Origin: Ephemerocybe angulata
Taxonomy: Eukaryota; Basidiomycota; Agaricomycetes; Agaricales; Psathyrellaceae
DNA: 64,000 bases
Assembly: GCA_013368325.1 (NCBI GenBank)
Contig: JAACJK010000222.1
Coordinates: 434,001-498,000, forward strand
Direction of reading: 5' to 3'
Part shown: in pieces, positions 11,001 through 18,725 of the stretch
Layout: the number at the start of each line of letters is the position of its first letter
How positions within the stretch are numbered: position 1 is the stretch's first letter
The notes under the pieces: generated by a model
Databases searched by the model: none
What the model saw: the letters and a program-made list of their open reading frames with translations, nothing else
What the model was told of the DNA's origin: nothing
Program-made: the position numbers and the translations under genes

Positions 11001-12825
11001 ACCATTTTGCGAAGTCGTTCCCAATATATTCACCCCCTTTATCATCTCGAAGCTCCTTGACCTTTAATCCGTGTACTCGTTCGCACTCAGCGACAAACTC
11101 CTGGAACTTCTGGAACACCTCTGACTTGCGCTTTAGAATGTATACTCGTTCGAAGCGGGAATAGTCGTCGATGAAGGTGACCCAGTACTCGAAACCAGAT
11201 AGTGTTCGTGGTAGTGGTCCGTGGACGTCTGAGTGGATTCGATCGAGAAGTCCGTTGGCGCGATGCTGAGAGAGAGTAGGGAAGGGGTCTCGGTGTTGCT
11301 TCCCTGCGATGCAGTCATTGCAGAAGTCCTTCATCGTAGTACCGTCCTTGACGAGTATCCCTGTGCCTAGCTCCTGTCGAAGGAGTGTGTCTAGACGATC
11401 CTTGCCTATGTGGCCAAGTCGCTGGTGGAGCAGCTCCTTGTCTACCTTCGTCGTGAAGAACGCTGCTGATTGTGTGTTTATCAGCGTGGTTCCGTCGAGA
11501 GTGCCAGTGGTTCCGCGAATGGTAGCCGTTAGGATTAGCTGACCCTTCTTGAAGAACTCTAGTGTGGAGTCTTCGATTACGATCCGGACTCCGCAGTGAC
11601 AAACGACATATAGAAGAGAGAAGAGGTTGGATTGCAAATCAGGGACATATAGTACATTCTCGAACACGACAGTCTGCCCAGTCCTCCCATTGATCCTCGG
11701 TGTAAAGTACACAGTACCCATCCCGATCGCCCATACAATCTCGTGATTAGCGAGCTTGATGGGGACCTTCACCCTGACCATGTTACGGATCCACTCGCGA
11801 TGGGGCGTCATATGTGAGGAAGCTCCTGAGTCTGTGTTCCATGATGAGTCAGTGGGTGTAGAGGGGATCTGACGGGTGAGAGGACTTGCGATGTGGGCGA
11901 CCTGTGCCATGAGGGCCTTCTCCTGCGGTGTGGCAGGAGACTGGGAAGCGACTTCAGCGACCTGGGCCTTTCCGTTCTGGAAACGACACTCCTCGTTGGT
12001 GTGCGAGTTGCTGCGGTGGTACTTGCACTTGTAGGTCTTCTTGGGCTTGGATGCAGCCTGAAGAGCCGTGGAAGAGGTACCATCAGCGAGGGAGGTGTTC
12101 CGAGTGAGGGAGTCGGCCTTGCGAAGGTGGTCGAGAATGACGGAGGGATCAGCGTCGACACTGGTGGCAGAGATGTGGTTGAGGGTATGGCGAAGGAGTT
12201 CGTCTTCCTTTCCAAGACCGATGACGATCATGGCGAGGGAGATGTCGCGAGCGAGGTAGGCAGCGGTGTAGCCTTCAACCAACTCTGCTTCCTTCTTGAG
12301 GACGTTGACTTTGACAGTCCTGTCTCCCTCCTTGTAGCTGAGGGGAGCGGACTCCGCATCTTTGAGGGTAACGCCGACTGGGAGTAGAGACGTGAGACGT
12401 GCACCAAGTGCAACAGCTCGGGAGCCGAAGTCTTGGTAGGACTCGTTCTCAAAGCCAGAAGACCTCATGCGAAGGGAGATGAGCTCTTGGAGGATGGTGA
12501 TGCGAGAGCTGGAGTCCTTGGGCTCATACTGCTCAAGGAGTCGTTTCCAGGTGCCTGGAAGATCGAGGATGCTGATACCCATGAGGACGGTCTCAGTCTG
12601 GGAGGCATCGAGCGTTGAGCGGATGTAGCCAACAAGCTTGGAGCGGCGCCCTCGGAAGCTTGTGACGAGACGAGAGTCAGAGCCAGGTGAAGGCTCTTTC
12701 TCGGTGCCCATGAGGATGTCGTAGGCATCGTACTCGAGTGCCTTGTTGACACAGATGCGCTTCCATTCCTGGACGGTGTAGACGTTGAGGGAAACGAGCG
12801 AGGTGGAGGTTTCGGATGAGGACAT
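8053..12825 (-). CDS. Copia gag-pol polyprotein (1590 aa)
   Basis: Single frame with no frameshift between gag and pol. Residues about 1-260 are gag. A zinc-knuckle-like C-x2-H-x4-H-x4-C (CKYHRSNSHTNEEC) lies near 267-280. The aspartic protease motif WNTDSGASSHM is near 330. The integrase zinc module (HQRLGH ... CNDC) is near 465-510. The integrase core follows with D/D/E in IHSDVHG, RDDKGGEY and QQNGVAERLNRT. Reverse transcriptase shows KARLVAKGYSQQPGVDY, NAYLNGE and FVDD; the common form is YVDD. RNase H is at the C-terminus with YTDADHAGC, STEAEYVA and DNQSA. Between integrase and RT lies a long low-complexity hinge of APP repeats followed by a D/E run. All catalytic residues I can read are present, so the element could be autonomous. 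The gene is antisense to the host DOT1 fragment. Confidence 0.96.
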   Translation of the reverse strand: MSSSETSTSLVSLNVYTVQEWKRICVNKALEYDAYDILMGTEKEPSPGSDSRLVTSFRGRRSKLVGYIRSTLDASQTETVLMGISILDLPGTWKRLLEQYEPKDSSSRITILQELISLRMRSSGFENESYQDFGSRAVALGARLTSLLPVGVTLKDAESAPLSYKEGDRTVKVNVLKKEAELVEGYTAAYLARDISLAMIVIGLGKEDELLRHTLNHISATSVDADPSVILDHLRKADSLTRNTSLADGTSSTALQAASKPKKTYKCKYHRSNSHTNEECRFQNGKAQVAEVASQSPATPQEKALMAQVAHIASPLTRQIPSTPTDSSWNTDSGASSHMTPHREWIRNMVRVKVPIKLANHEIVWAIGMGTVYFTPRINGRTGQTVVFENVLYVPDLQSNLFSLLYVVCHCGVRIVIEDSTLEFFKKGQLILTATIRGTTGTLDGTTLINTQSAAFFTTKVDKELLHQRLGHIGKDRLDTLLRQELGTGILVKDGTTMKDFCNDCIAGKQHRDPFPTLSQHRANGLLDRIHSDVHGPLPRTLSGFEYWVTFIDDYSRFERVYILKRKSEVFQKFQEFVAECERVHGLKVKELRDDKGGEYIGNDFAKWCTDRGITRQHTVKATPQQNGVAERLNRTLAEGVIAMPNQAKLPASFWAQAVLYLTDVLNATPSSALSKTTSYEVWHKQKPDLSIYRVFGCRAFVNIARKDRKNLQSHTEPCIFIGFETGYKGWRCYNPITKKAHISRDIIFDENTFPGLSTTTPAPAHTPIGLGDIWPDLEDEDDDTPPPAPPAPLAPPAPPAPPAPPAPPAPPAPPAPPRAPPSDEDSSDEDDEDDEDDEDDEDDEDDEDDDDEDNSGAQQAPPHTPSQTMDLKALGKQTASRPQFHPTSPTSPTPKAEPQKSTPPTSPERPIPAPTFPAPPPSAPAPVPRKPITQPMVAQGSRPVRQKAVPDYFKLTGGTRRTTKPVARRQGGEPPADQGGDKDDENPFNPPPLTAQDFEDEDNGDNDNVDLERALFATPIMQALMDVYDIGEYIPADEAVEMVLMMATDKMEHAFGAATRPEDSPRSWKEAMSRPDHEFWAAACQTEMDALIANGTWEIVKLPDDRKAIGSRWVFLIKRKSDGTIDRYKARLVAKGYSQQPGVDYDQIFSPTARLTALRTALAKAAMNGEYIESIDVSNAYLNGEIEDKYEVYMTQPEGFEIRGPNGAKWVCRLKKGIYGLKQSGRLWYQKLAAELERLGFTQIKTDPSFYVWEADGIRITLPVFVDDITIISKSQDKVKWLKESLAKVFTLKDLGPTTYLLGIKVDYDRENRTLHLSQRQYILDILKRFRMENCTPVATPMDPGSGTSLAKYDLSKQEQREMKTVPYINAVGALMYLAIGTRPDIAYSIAKLAQFNSNPGPIHWKAVKHLFRYLKGTMDLRLTYRNEGESLSSELFQAYTDADHAGCLDTRRSTSGFLIKMGTGAVSWSAKKQATVADSSTEAEYVAASSAGREVIWMRSFLRELGTTVTGPSRLMVDNQSALKVLRNPEHHSRMKHIDIKMHWIREVIKRGEIEVHFLPTNDMIADIFTKPLPKPAVQRHRLALGLE
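10265..10341 (-). repeat. Trinucleotide-based repeat encoding an Asp/Glu run in gag-pol
   Basis: Imperfect tandem of TCCTCATCG/TCCTCATCA-type units. On the element's strand it encodes repeated DDE residues in the integrase-RT hinge. Confidence 0.85.
10372..10467 (-). repeat. 9-bp minisatellite encoding Ala-Pro-Pro repeats in gag-pol
   Basis: Head-to-tail copies of AGGAGGTGC. Read on the minus strand they encode APP units. The array keeps the frame of the polyprotein. Confidence 0.9.
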
Positions 12826-13107
12826 GGTGGAGATCGATCGACGATGTGTGAGGGAGAGGGAAGAAGGGGAACTTCTGGGCGAAAATCACCACAGTAGTGA
12901 GGGAATGCTAAGAGGAGTATAACTCCGAGATAGCGGAAGCGAGATCAAACACGCGGCTGGGCGTGTGATGTGGAGCTGGAGCAAGGCGTCGATGAACGAC
13001 ACGAAGCTGTGATGGAGCGAGGTGTGACCGAGTGAAGAGTGACGAGTGGGCAGTGATAGCGTATAGAACGCGGTGTCTGATAACGTGTGGTGTCGTGTAT
13101 CAGAGGA

Positions 13108-13124
13108 GCCCGGGGCTCATAACT
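13108..13124 (-). other. Primer-binding site matching an initiator tRNA-Met half
   Basis: Directly inside the 5' LTR the element reads AGTTATGAGCCCCGGGC. Its complement contains GGGCTCATAAC, the anticodon stem-loop sequence of eukaryotic initiator tRNA-Met (anticodon CAU). Copia of Drosophila is known to prime from a 5' half-molecule of that tRNA; here this is inferred from the match. Confidence 0.7.
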
Positions 13125-13527
13125 TGATAAACTGCTAAGTTTATAAGTCGTTGAAGCCACTGCAAGTGGGAGATAGTTCGATATATTAGTTAAGTTAGAT
13201 AAAGAGAAATACAGCATGACGCACCTGCAAGTGGGAGATAGTTCGATAAGGGAACTACCCACTTGCAGTGTAGACTATATACTGTGTAGAACAATAGACG
13301 ATCCATATCGGGGGAACAATAAAGTACGTACGAATATGGAACAATAGAAGTGAGAACAATGCTGTGTGATATATGTGAAACGATGGAATGAATGAACAAT
13401 GTGATCGTGGATATATATAGAACAAAGAAGCATTAGAACAATAGAAAAGTTTGAAAGAGGCAGCGCCTATGTGAAGATGAAGAGAACAATGGGCGAGCCA
13501 TGGAGACATGTGCATTGTACTTCAACA
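13125..13527 (-). repeat. 5' LTR of the copia element (right)
   Basis: 403 bp, identical by eye to the left LTR. It abuts GATCG at 13528 and the DOT1 codons that follow. Confidence 0.95.
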
Positions 13528-13532
13528 GATCG
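13528..13532. repeat. Target site duplication, right copy
   Basis: GATCG, matching 7617-7621, followed directly by the DOT1 sequence tcgaggagaactatcag. Confidence 0.95.
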
Positions 13533-14570
13533 TCGAGGAGAACTATCAGCGCACGGTAGGCCCGAACGTGCCCAAGCTGCGCGGGTACAAGGCGTTCTCG
13601 AGCACCGGGTACGGGGATCTCATGCCGAGCCTTGTCAACGAGATTGTGCGCGTCACTTCCTCGATCTCGGGAGCGGGGTGGGGAATATCGTTGTCCAGGC
13701 GAGCTTGCAGACGGGGTGCAGGAGCTTTGGCGTCGAGCTCATGCCCGCGCCTGCGAGTGTTGCGGTTAACGTGGTGGAGCAGATGAAGATCAGGGCGAGG
13801 ATGTGGGGTCTGAGGATTGGAGATATGGAGTTGGAGGAGGGGGATATGTTGAAGAGTCGGAGGCTGGACGAACTGATGGCTAAGGCGGATGTGGTGCTTG
13901 TAGACAACAAGGTGTTTACCGTGAAGTGTGAGTCCTCAAATATCTGCTTCTGGGTCTATCAAACAGGTATTGACGATTTGCTTATAGTAAATGAGTCGCT
14001 CCGGCCCAAGTTCTTGGATCTCAAGGAAGGCGCTATCGTCATCTCCCTCGCCCCTTTTGTCAGTTTGCTCAATGCGCGAATGACAGAACGCAACGTACGT
14101 ACCAATCGTTTGCCTGACACCCACGAATCAGCCGTAACCTTTCGCTCTGTTTATAGTTGGACGACATCAGCACTATATTCGATGTTACCGAACGAGAATA
14201 TCATTCCGGTAGCGTCTCCTGGGGTAACGGGCGGGGTTCCTACTACATCCACAAGGTCGACCGGACGGGCTACGCAGAAATCAGAGCCAAGTATGAGAGC
14301 GCTCATCCGAGGAGAGTGTCGAGGAGTAGGGGAGGAGACAGTTAGCTGGGTAAGCGCCCAATAGCAGACTTGGGATAGATATCAGACTCTATGTTAATGC
14401 AAAGAGGGCTTGAATTATGACAAGTATGTATGAAACCTAATGAAGGAAGTGGTAATTATGACGGCATGATGTAAAGGTCTTCAGAAGTACATGGAAGGCC
14501 TATCGTTACTATCAAGCGAGTGGGAAGAGAGGGAGAACGAACATAGGCCTGGACAGACTAACCAAGTAAC

Positions 14571-16408
14571 TTAGGCACTGTCAGCACTAAGGGGGTGACA
14601 GCCGGGGAACTTTTTGTGTATGGTTTCCATGAGAGCGTAGAAGGGCGTAATGTACGTCCTGTCCACCCTCTCTGTCGGACCTCCGCCACCCGTGAGCAGG
14701 CCAATCATACGGCCATCCCTGCCCACAACAATGGAGCCAGAGTCACCGTGATCGGAGAACTTGTCGTTTTGGCCCCTGGTGGTGTCATAGCCGGCGACAA
14801 CAACCTCCAGGGCCATCTCGGCGATGTTGTAATCGTTGTACTCGCGAGTGAGAGACTCGAGGCCATTGACGCGCCCAAACGTAGTGCCGGTAGTGCGTCC
14901 ATTCTTGACGGCAAGCAGTGTCTGCTTGTTGTGGATGTCGCGGTTCGGCGGGTTGAGGAACTCTGTTTTGGGAACGTGGTCTTTGAGGGGAAGGAGCATG
15001 TGTTCAGGTATATGGGAGCCGTCACGATCAGGATTTTTGGGGAACATGTAATCCACCCACTCGCCAATGCTCTTGTTGCCTCCTGTAGAACAAAGGAGTG
15101 ATATGATAGTTAAAGGAGAGAAAGAAGGAATAGAAAAGAAAACACGACTTACCAACAAACAACTTGTTCCCATTGAAGGTGTTCCAATCGATTCTGTCTC
15201 GATCCAACTGGATGAGACTCCAGTCGCGCATGTACCTGTCTTCCCCAACCTCAATCTTGGCACTGTGAAGCACATGGCCAAAAACGCGCGAAGAAGCCAA
15301 CGTGAAGTCCTTGATGACAGTGCCGTGAAGAACTTCCGCCTTAACGATGTTGGCCCTAGCAGTTTCAATCAAGTAGTGGTACTCGTCGCGCTTTTCTGTG
15401 ATTTCCTTTGCCTCGTCTTGCGTCGGCTCTGGGATTCTCCCGAGGAGCACCGTCCAAGCTTCAATGTCCGTCGTCTGCCTGCCAATGAAGGTCTTGATAG
15501 CGTCAACATTTGTCTGGAAAGATTCCTCTCCAAGGAGAATAATGTCCTCCCGAGAATGGGACCCCTGCTCGAATGTGTATGCCTTGTTGGCAGACTGGTG
15601 CGGAGGTGGGAAGGAAACATGTGCACAAGTCAAAAGCGCAACACGGTCATCATTCTCGTCCCTGCTGAGTCGCATGAAAAGGCCACCAGTGCCCTCGCAA
15701 GAAGGTAACTTGAAAGGAGCAATCGACAGTCCAAGAGCCAGCGTGAATGGCTTTTGAAGGTCAGATATGTCCTTCTTCATGAACTCAGGTGTCAGGCCCC
15801 TGAGCTTCGGCGCGGAACCGCTAGGATGGTAGAGAGATTCAATGCATGCAACCTCGATTTCGGGGAAGCCAGCATCCTAACAGGCAAAAAAATTAAATTA
15901 AAACCAGCTCTTCATTGGGGACTTGACTTACACTAAGGATTTTTTGAACAGCTTTGGCAGCTATGACGGCTTTGTCATAGGCAAGGGAACGAGGTTGGAC
16001 ACTGACGGTAACAGCAAAGTCGCAGATCAAGGCGCTCTGGCCTGCGTTGGCATAAGCGAGGGGATCGAGGGCGTTCCACTTCACTTTAAGCATGTCCAGC
16101 TCAACGCCTATCTTGATAACAGTCTCAACCCAGATTGGCTGGATCTTGTGGTTGTGAATAGGACGAGCAGTGCGGACGATCTTCTGAGCGTCCGGTCCTC
16201 TAGCAACAGGCCACTCCGGCCCTGTCTTGAAGATACAGGGTATTCCAGTCCTGTAGAAATCGGTAATGGCGTTGGGGTAACAGCGTGTCAGGCGGCTCCA
16301 GTCATCGGTGACAGTCGTGCGAGAATCAAGAGAAGGAGGGAATTCGAGCGAGCCCCCAGGATAGCCAGGAGGGGAAGATGAAGTTAGAGTAGAGGTTCTG
16401 GCGGCCAT
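14571..16408 (-). CDS. Chymotrypsin-fold serine protease-like protein, non-secreted
   Basis: About 570 residues in three inferred exons. A triad can be placed in the expected order: His in VALLTCAHVSF, Asp in MRDWSLIQLDRD, Ser in SDHGDSGSIVVGRDG. The Ser motif GDSGS and the following IGLLTGGGG are typical of trypsin/chymotrypsin folds. The N-terminal 170 residues (TVTDDWSRLTRCYPNAITDF, ...) form an extra domain I do not recognise. No signal peptide is visible, so an intracellular role is likely. Junctions: ATCCTTAGT|gtaagt to GATGCTGGC, then FNGNKLFVG to GNKSIGEWVDY. The frame is open upstream to a GTG at 16468, and an acceptor (ttctag) sits there. I took the first ATG, at 16408; a further 5' exon is possible. 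It converges on the DOT1 pseudogene (225-bp gap). Confidence 0.72.
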
Positions 16409-16848
16409 TTCAAGGCAGGACTTCAGAAAGTCCTGGTCAAGGTCGGGAATATTGGTAGAAAGAGACACTAGAACAAGTCAGTTGTGGAAGGCTCAGGAAG
16501 GATCAGTGCTTACTAGTTCTTTTGATTTCCTTTCCTTTTTTGGTGGTTAATCGAGATATAAAAAAAGGCAATCAGGTAGTCTGTCAGCTCGCATATGGAT
16601 GGAGTCAAGAACAAGAAAGGCGTACCTATCACAAGAGCAGCAAAACTTTATATTGGTGAACGTCTGAGAAGTGGTGCTGCTGGAGAAGTGGTTCATTCCC
16701 GCTACTTTTAGGCGGCTCCGGCGGGAGTCGCGGGACCCTGGGGACGATGACGTTACCATCCGGATATGGGAACGTTGGTGGCTATCGCACTAATCTAATC
16801 TATTGATGCAATTTAATCTAGGTATCTTATCTATCACGTGCATAAGTA

Positions 16849-16875
16849 AGATCTCTGCCAGGCTGGCAGAGATCT
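16849..16875. repeat. Perfect 13-bp inverted repeat, 1-nt spacer
   Basis: AGATCTCTGCCAG (16849-16861), G, then CTGGCAGAGATCT (16863-16875). The sequence can fold into a near-complete hairpin or act as a dyad binding site. Confidence 0.9.
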
Positions 16876-16920
16876 AAGTACTCCTCCGCTTTCGTGTCCT
16901 CGCTAGACTGGAGTACTTAG
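16874..16920. repeat. Second inverted repeat, 11-bp arms, 25-nt loop
   Basis: CTAAGTACTCC (16874-16884) and GGAGTACTTAG (16910-16920). It overlaps the end of the preceding 13-bp dyad by two bases, so the two hairpins are directly adjacent. Confidence 0.9.
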
Positions 16921-18725
16921 TAGTCTCCCGTAGTCAGATCTTCAGAACTAGAAAAAAGTTGAAAAACTGATGTCAAATCTGGCATGGAAATAATGAAGCG
17001 TCTTCAGCGAAAGTGGCTACGGTATCGCTCGAAAAGTCGTCGGCTACACAGTGTCCGACGGTATGGTGGATGAAAGGGGCGATGCGTTAATGCGAACATT
17101 GGGTCGCCGGTGCGTAGGGAGACGGTGTTGCTGCGCAGTGCCTTTGCTTGAGGTTAATGCCTTCAGCCCGACCGTCTTCCTTCGTTTTGGCCCATGGGAC
17201 ACCTCATCCAGATTCCTTTGTTGCGTTTTCGCCCTTGTTGCGCTCCCGGTTCAACGCGCGTTCGCCAGCTCCCTCGCCGCGCATTCGCTGCCTCTCCCTC
17301 CATATCTACGACATGCGAGAGACCTGAAAGAAAACCAAGGTCAGTACGAGTGTGCCGTGCTGAAAATGCTCGCACTCACCCTTGTTTAGATTCTGATGCG
17401 AGGATAAATACCGGTCAATCGGAGAATGGGGTCCCTCCTCCAAGTGCCCATGCTATCGGCCAATAGCATATTCTATACTTCCTGTTGGGCATCACAGACA
17501 TATCATCTTTGCCCGTTCGCGAACTTCCAGAGTTCACGGACTTCGTTTCAGATAAACGTGCCTGGAGACATGCAGTACTAGAATTGAGTTCAATGGTCGG
17601 TACTCTGGGCCGAAGGTCTCCGCTGCAGGCGATATGCCACTGAGAGAGTGATAGTGTCAAGATAGTGTGCCAATGGGGTACATGATCGCCGTATTTCCGT
17701 GCTCAGCGGAACGATGGTCGGAATCACAGTATGTAAGACGAAAGAGATCTGCAATATCATTATGGCACAGAAGGAAAGGCACATACCACTTGCTGGGATT
17801 TTCACAAAGAGCACCCGTTGCAGGGTTGGCAACACAAGGCTCTTGTGGCACAGCCTAACTTGACTGGGGCCCGCGTTCACCCTAAGCCATGAGTAGGAAT
17901 ACTGATCCAGAGAGGACACCTACGTATTCTGAGTGTCAGAAATGAGCCTCACTCCCGCCTTCCGGTCTTTTATTCCGGAGATCAAGGAGCGTAAGGAGGG
18001 TAGGTCCAGGACGACGGTTCGTGGACAGTGCTTTCATGAATCATCAACGCATCGCGGCACGGAATGCCTAAACTACGGCGATACTCTCTTTCAAGACATT
18101 ATCACTGCACTGCGCCTTCTCCCGGATATTTTGACGAAGAATAAATGGTACCTTGATGAGCTTGAAGTCTGCCCTACAAGGGACGACAGGTCCATGGCTC
18201 TCTCTTAACTTTTCGGACCGAGGCCAAAGACATGTCAGGATCGCCTGATCTCGCCACTTTTCGATGATTTATCCCGAGTTTCAGAGCAGAAGAGATCTCC
18301 ATGTAGTCTCCTCAGAGGTAAAAAAACACAGACGGCAGCCACCGTCCCTGGCTGTCCTGGGCGCTTATGCGGAACCATGGGCGTCTAACCATGTGACTGA
18401 TCTGGCTGATCGGGATTCCGGGCGTGTCAAACTCGGTCGGAACTGCATGCTAAGGGGCTGCGAGTTCCGAAGGACCTTCTGGCCCAGGCTTTCAAGCACG
18501 AAGTTTGAGAGGTATCAGCCCCATCAAAGGCTGCCTGGAGGTGGAAGACAGAGAGGGAGTGGGTCATTGTACCTCCTGAACCACCACTGACCAATCCACG
18601 GAAAATGTACCCTACGTTCAAACTTTCAAATGGTGGAGACACCCCAGGGACGGTGGTAACTTCGAACAGTATAGTTATTGTGGACAATTTGGTGTACAAG
18701 ATTCGATGAAGGTATTGGAAGAATA

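Larger units (their letters stand above)
7622..13527 (-). mobile_element. Complete Ty1/copia LTR retrotransposon
   Basis: A 5906-bp element read on the minus strand. It has two 403-bp LTRs that appear identical over their whole length, ends TG...CA, a 5-bp target duplication, a primer-binding site next to the 5' LTR (right side), a purine tract next to the 3' LTR (left side), and one uninterrupted gag-pol frame. Domain order PR-IN-RT-RNase H is diagnostic of copia (Pseudoviridae-type) elements. It lies antisense to the DOT1 copy it interrupts. Identical LTRs and an intact frame point to recent insertion. Confidence 0.97.
7152..14345 (+). pseudogene. DOT1: Truncated DOT1 histone methyltransferase copy split by a copia element
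   Basis: Partial duplicate of the complete DOT1 gene at 53392-55566 (-). Similarity starts abruptly at about 7152, inside the exon encoding ESSLYTIVE, so the N-terminal third is absent. It stops at the shared stop codon (14343-14345). The two introns of the catalytic part are still present, so this is a DNA-level duplication and not a retrocopy. Lesions: a complete LTR element inserted in the codons for MMRIVEENYQ (7622-13527, with GATCG duplicated on both sides), and a 22-nt deletion at 13656/13657 relative to the complete copy. The deletion removes the codons between IVRVT and LDLGSGVGN and shifts the frame. The SAM motif LDLGSGVGN, the acidic-loop FGVELMPAPAS and the VLVDNKVF stretch survive downstream. 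A catalytically complete product is not expected. Confidence 0.93.
16409..18725. other. Long intergenic region with inverted repeats, no supported gene
   Basis: 2.3 kb without a recognisable gene. Frames at 17051-17389 (+) and 17590-17919 (-) have no known motif, and the latter overlaps another equally plausible frame. Two adjacent inverted repeats sit at 16849-16920. The left end is the promoter of the protease gene. Confidence 0.5.

Noticed and set aside
16466..16468. GTG at 16468 as the protease start
   Set aside because: GTG is not expected as a start in a fungal nuclear gene; ATG at 16408 or an upstream exon is likelier.
17590..17919. 109-codon minus frame, with a competing frame MPQEPCVANPATGALCEN
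   Set aside because: Two overlapping frames of similar quality, no conserved domain, no clear start or splice chain.
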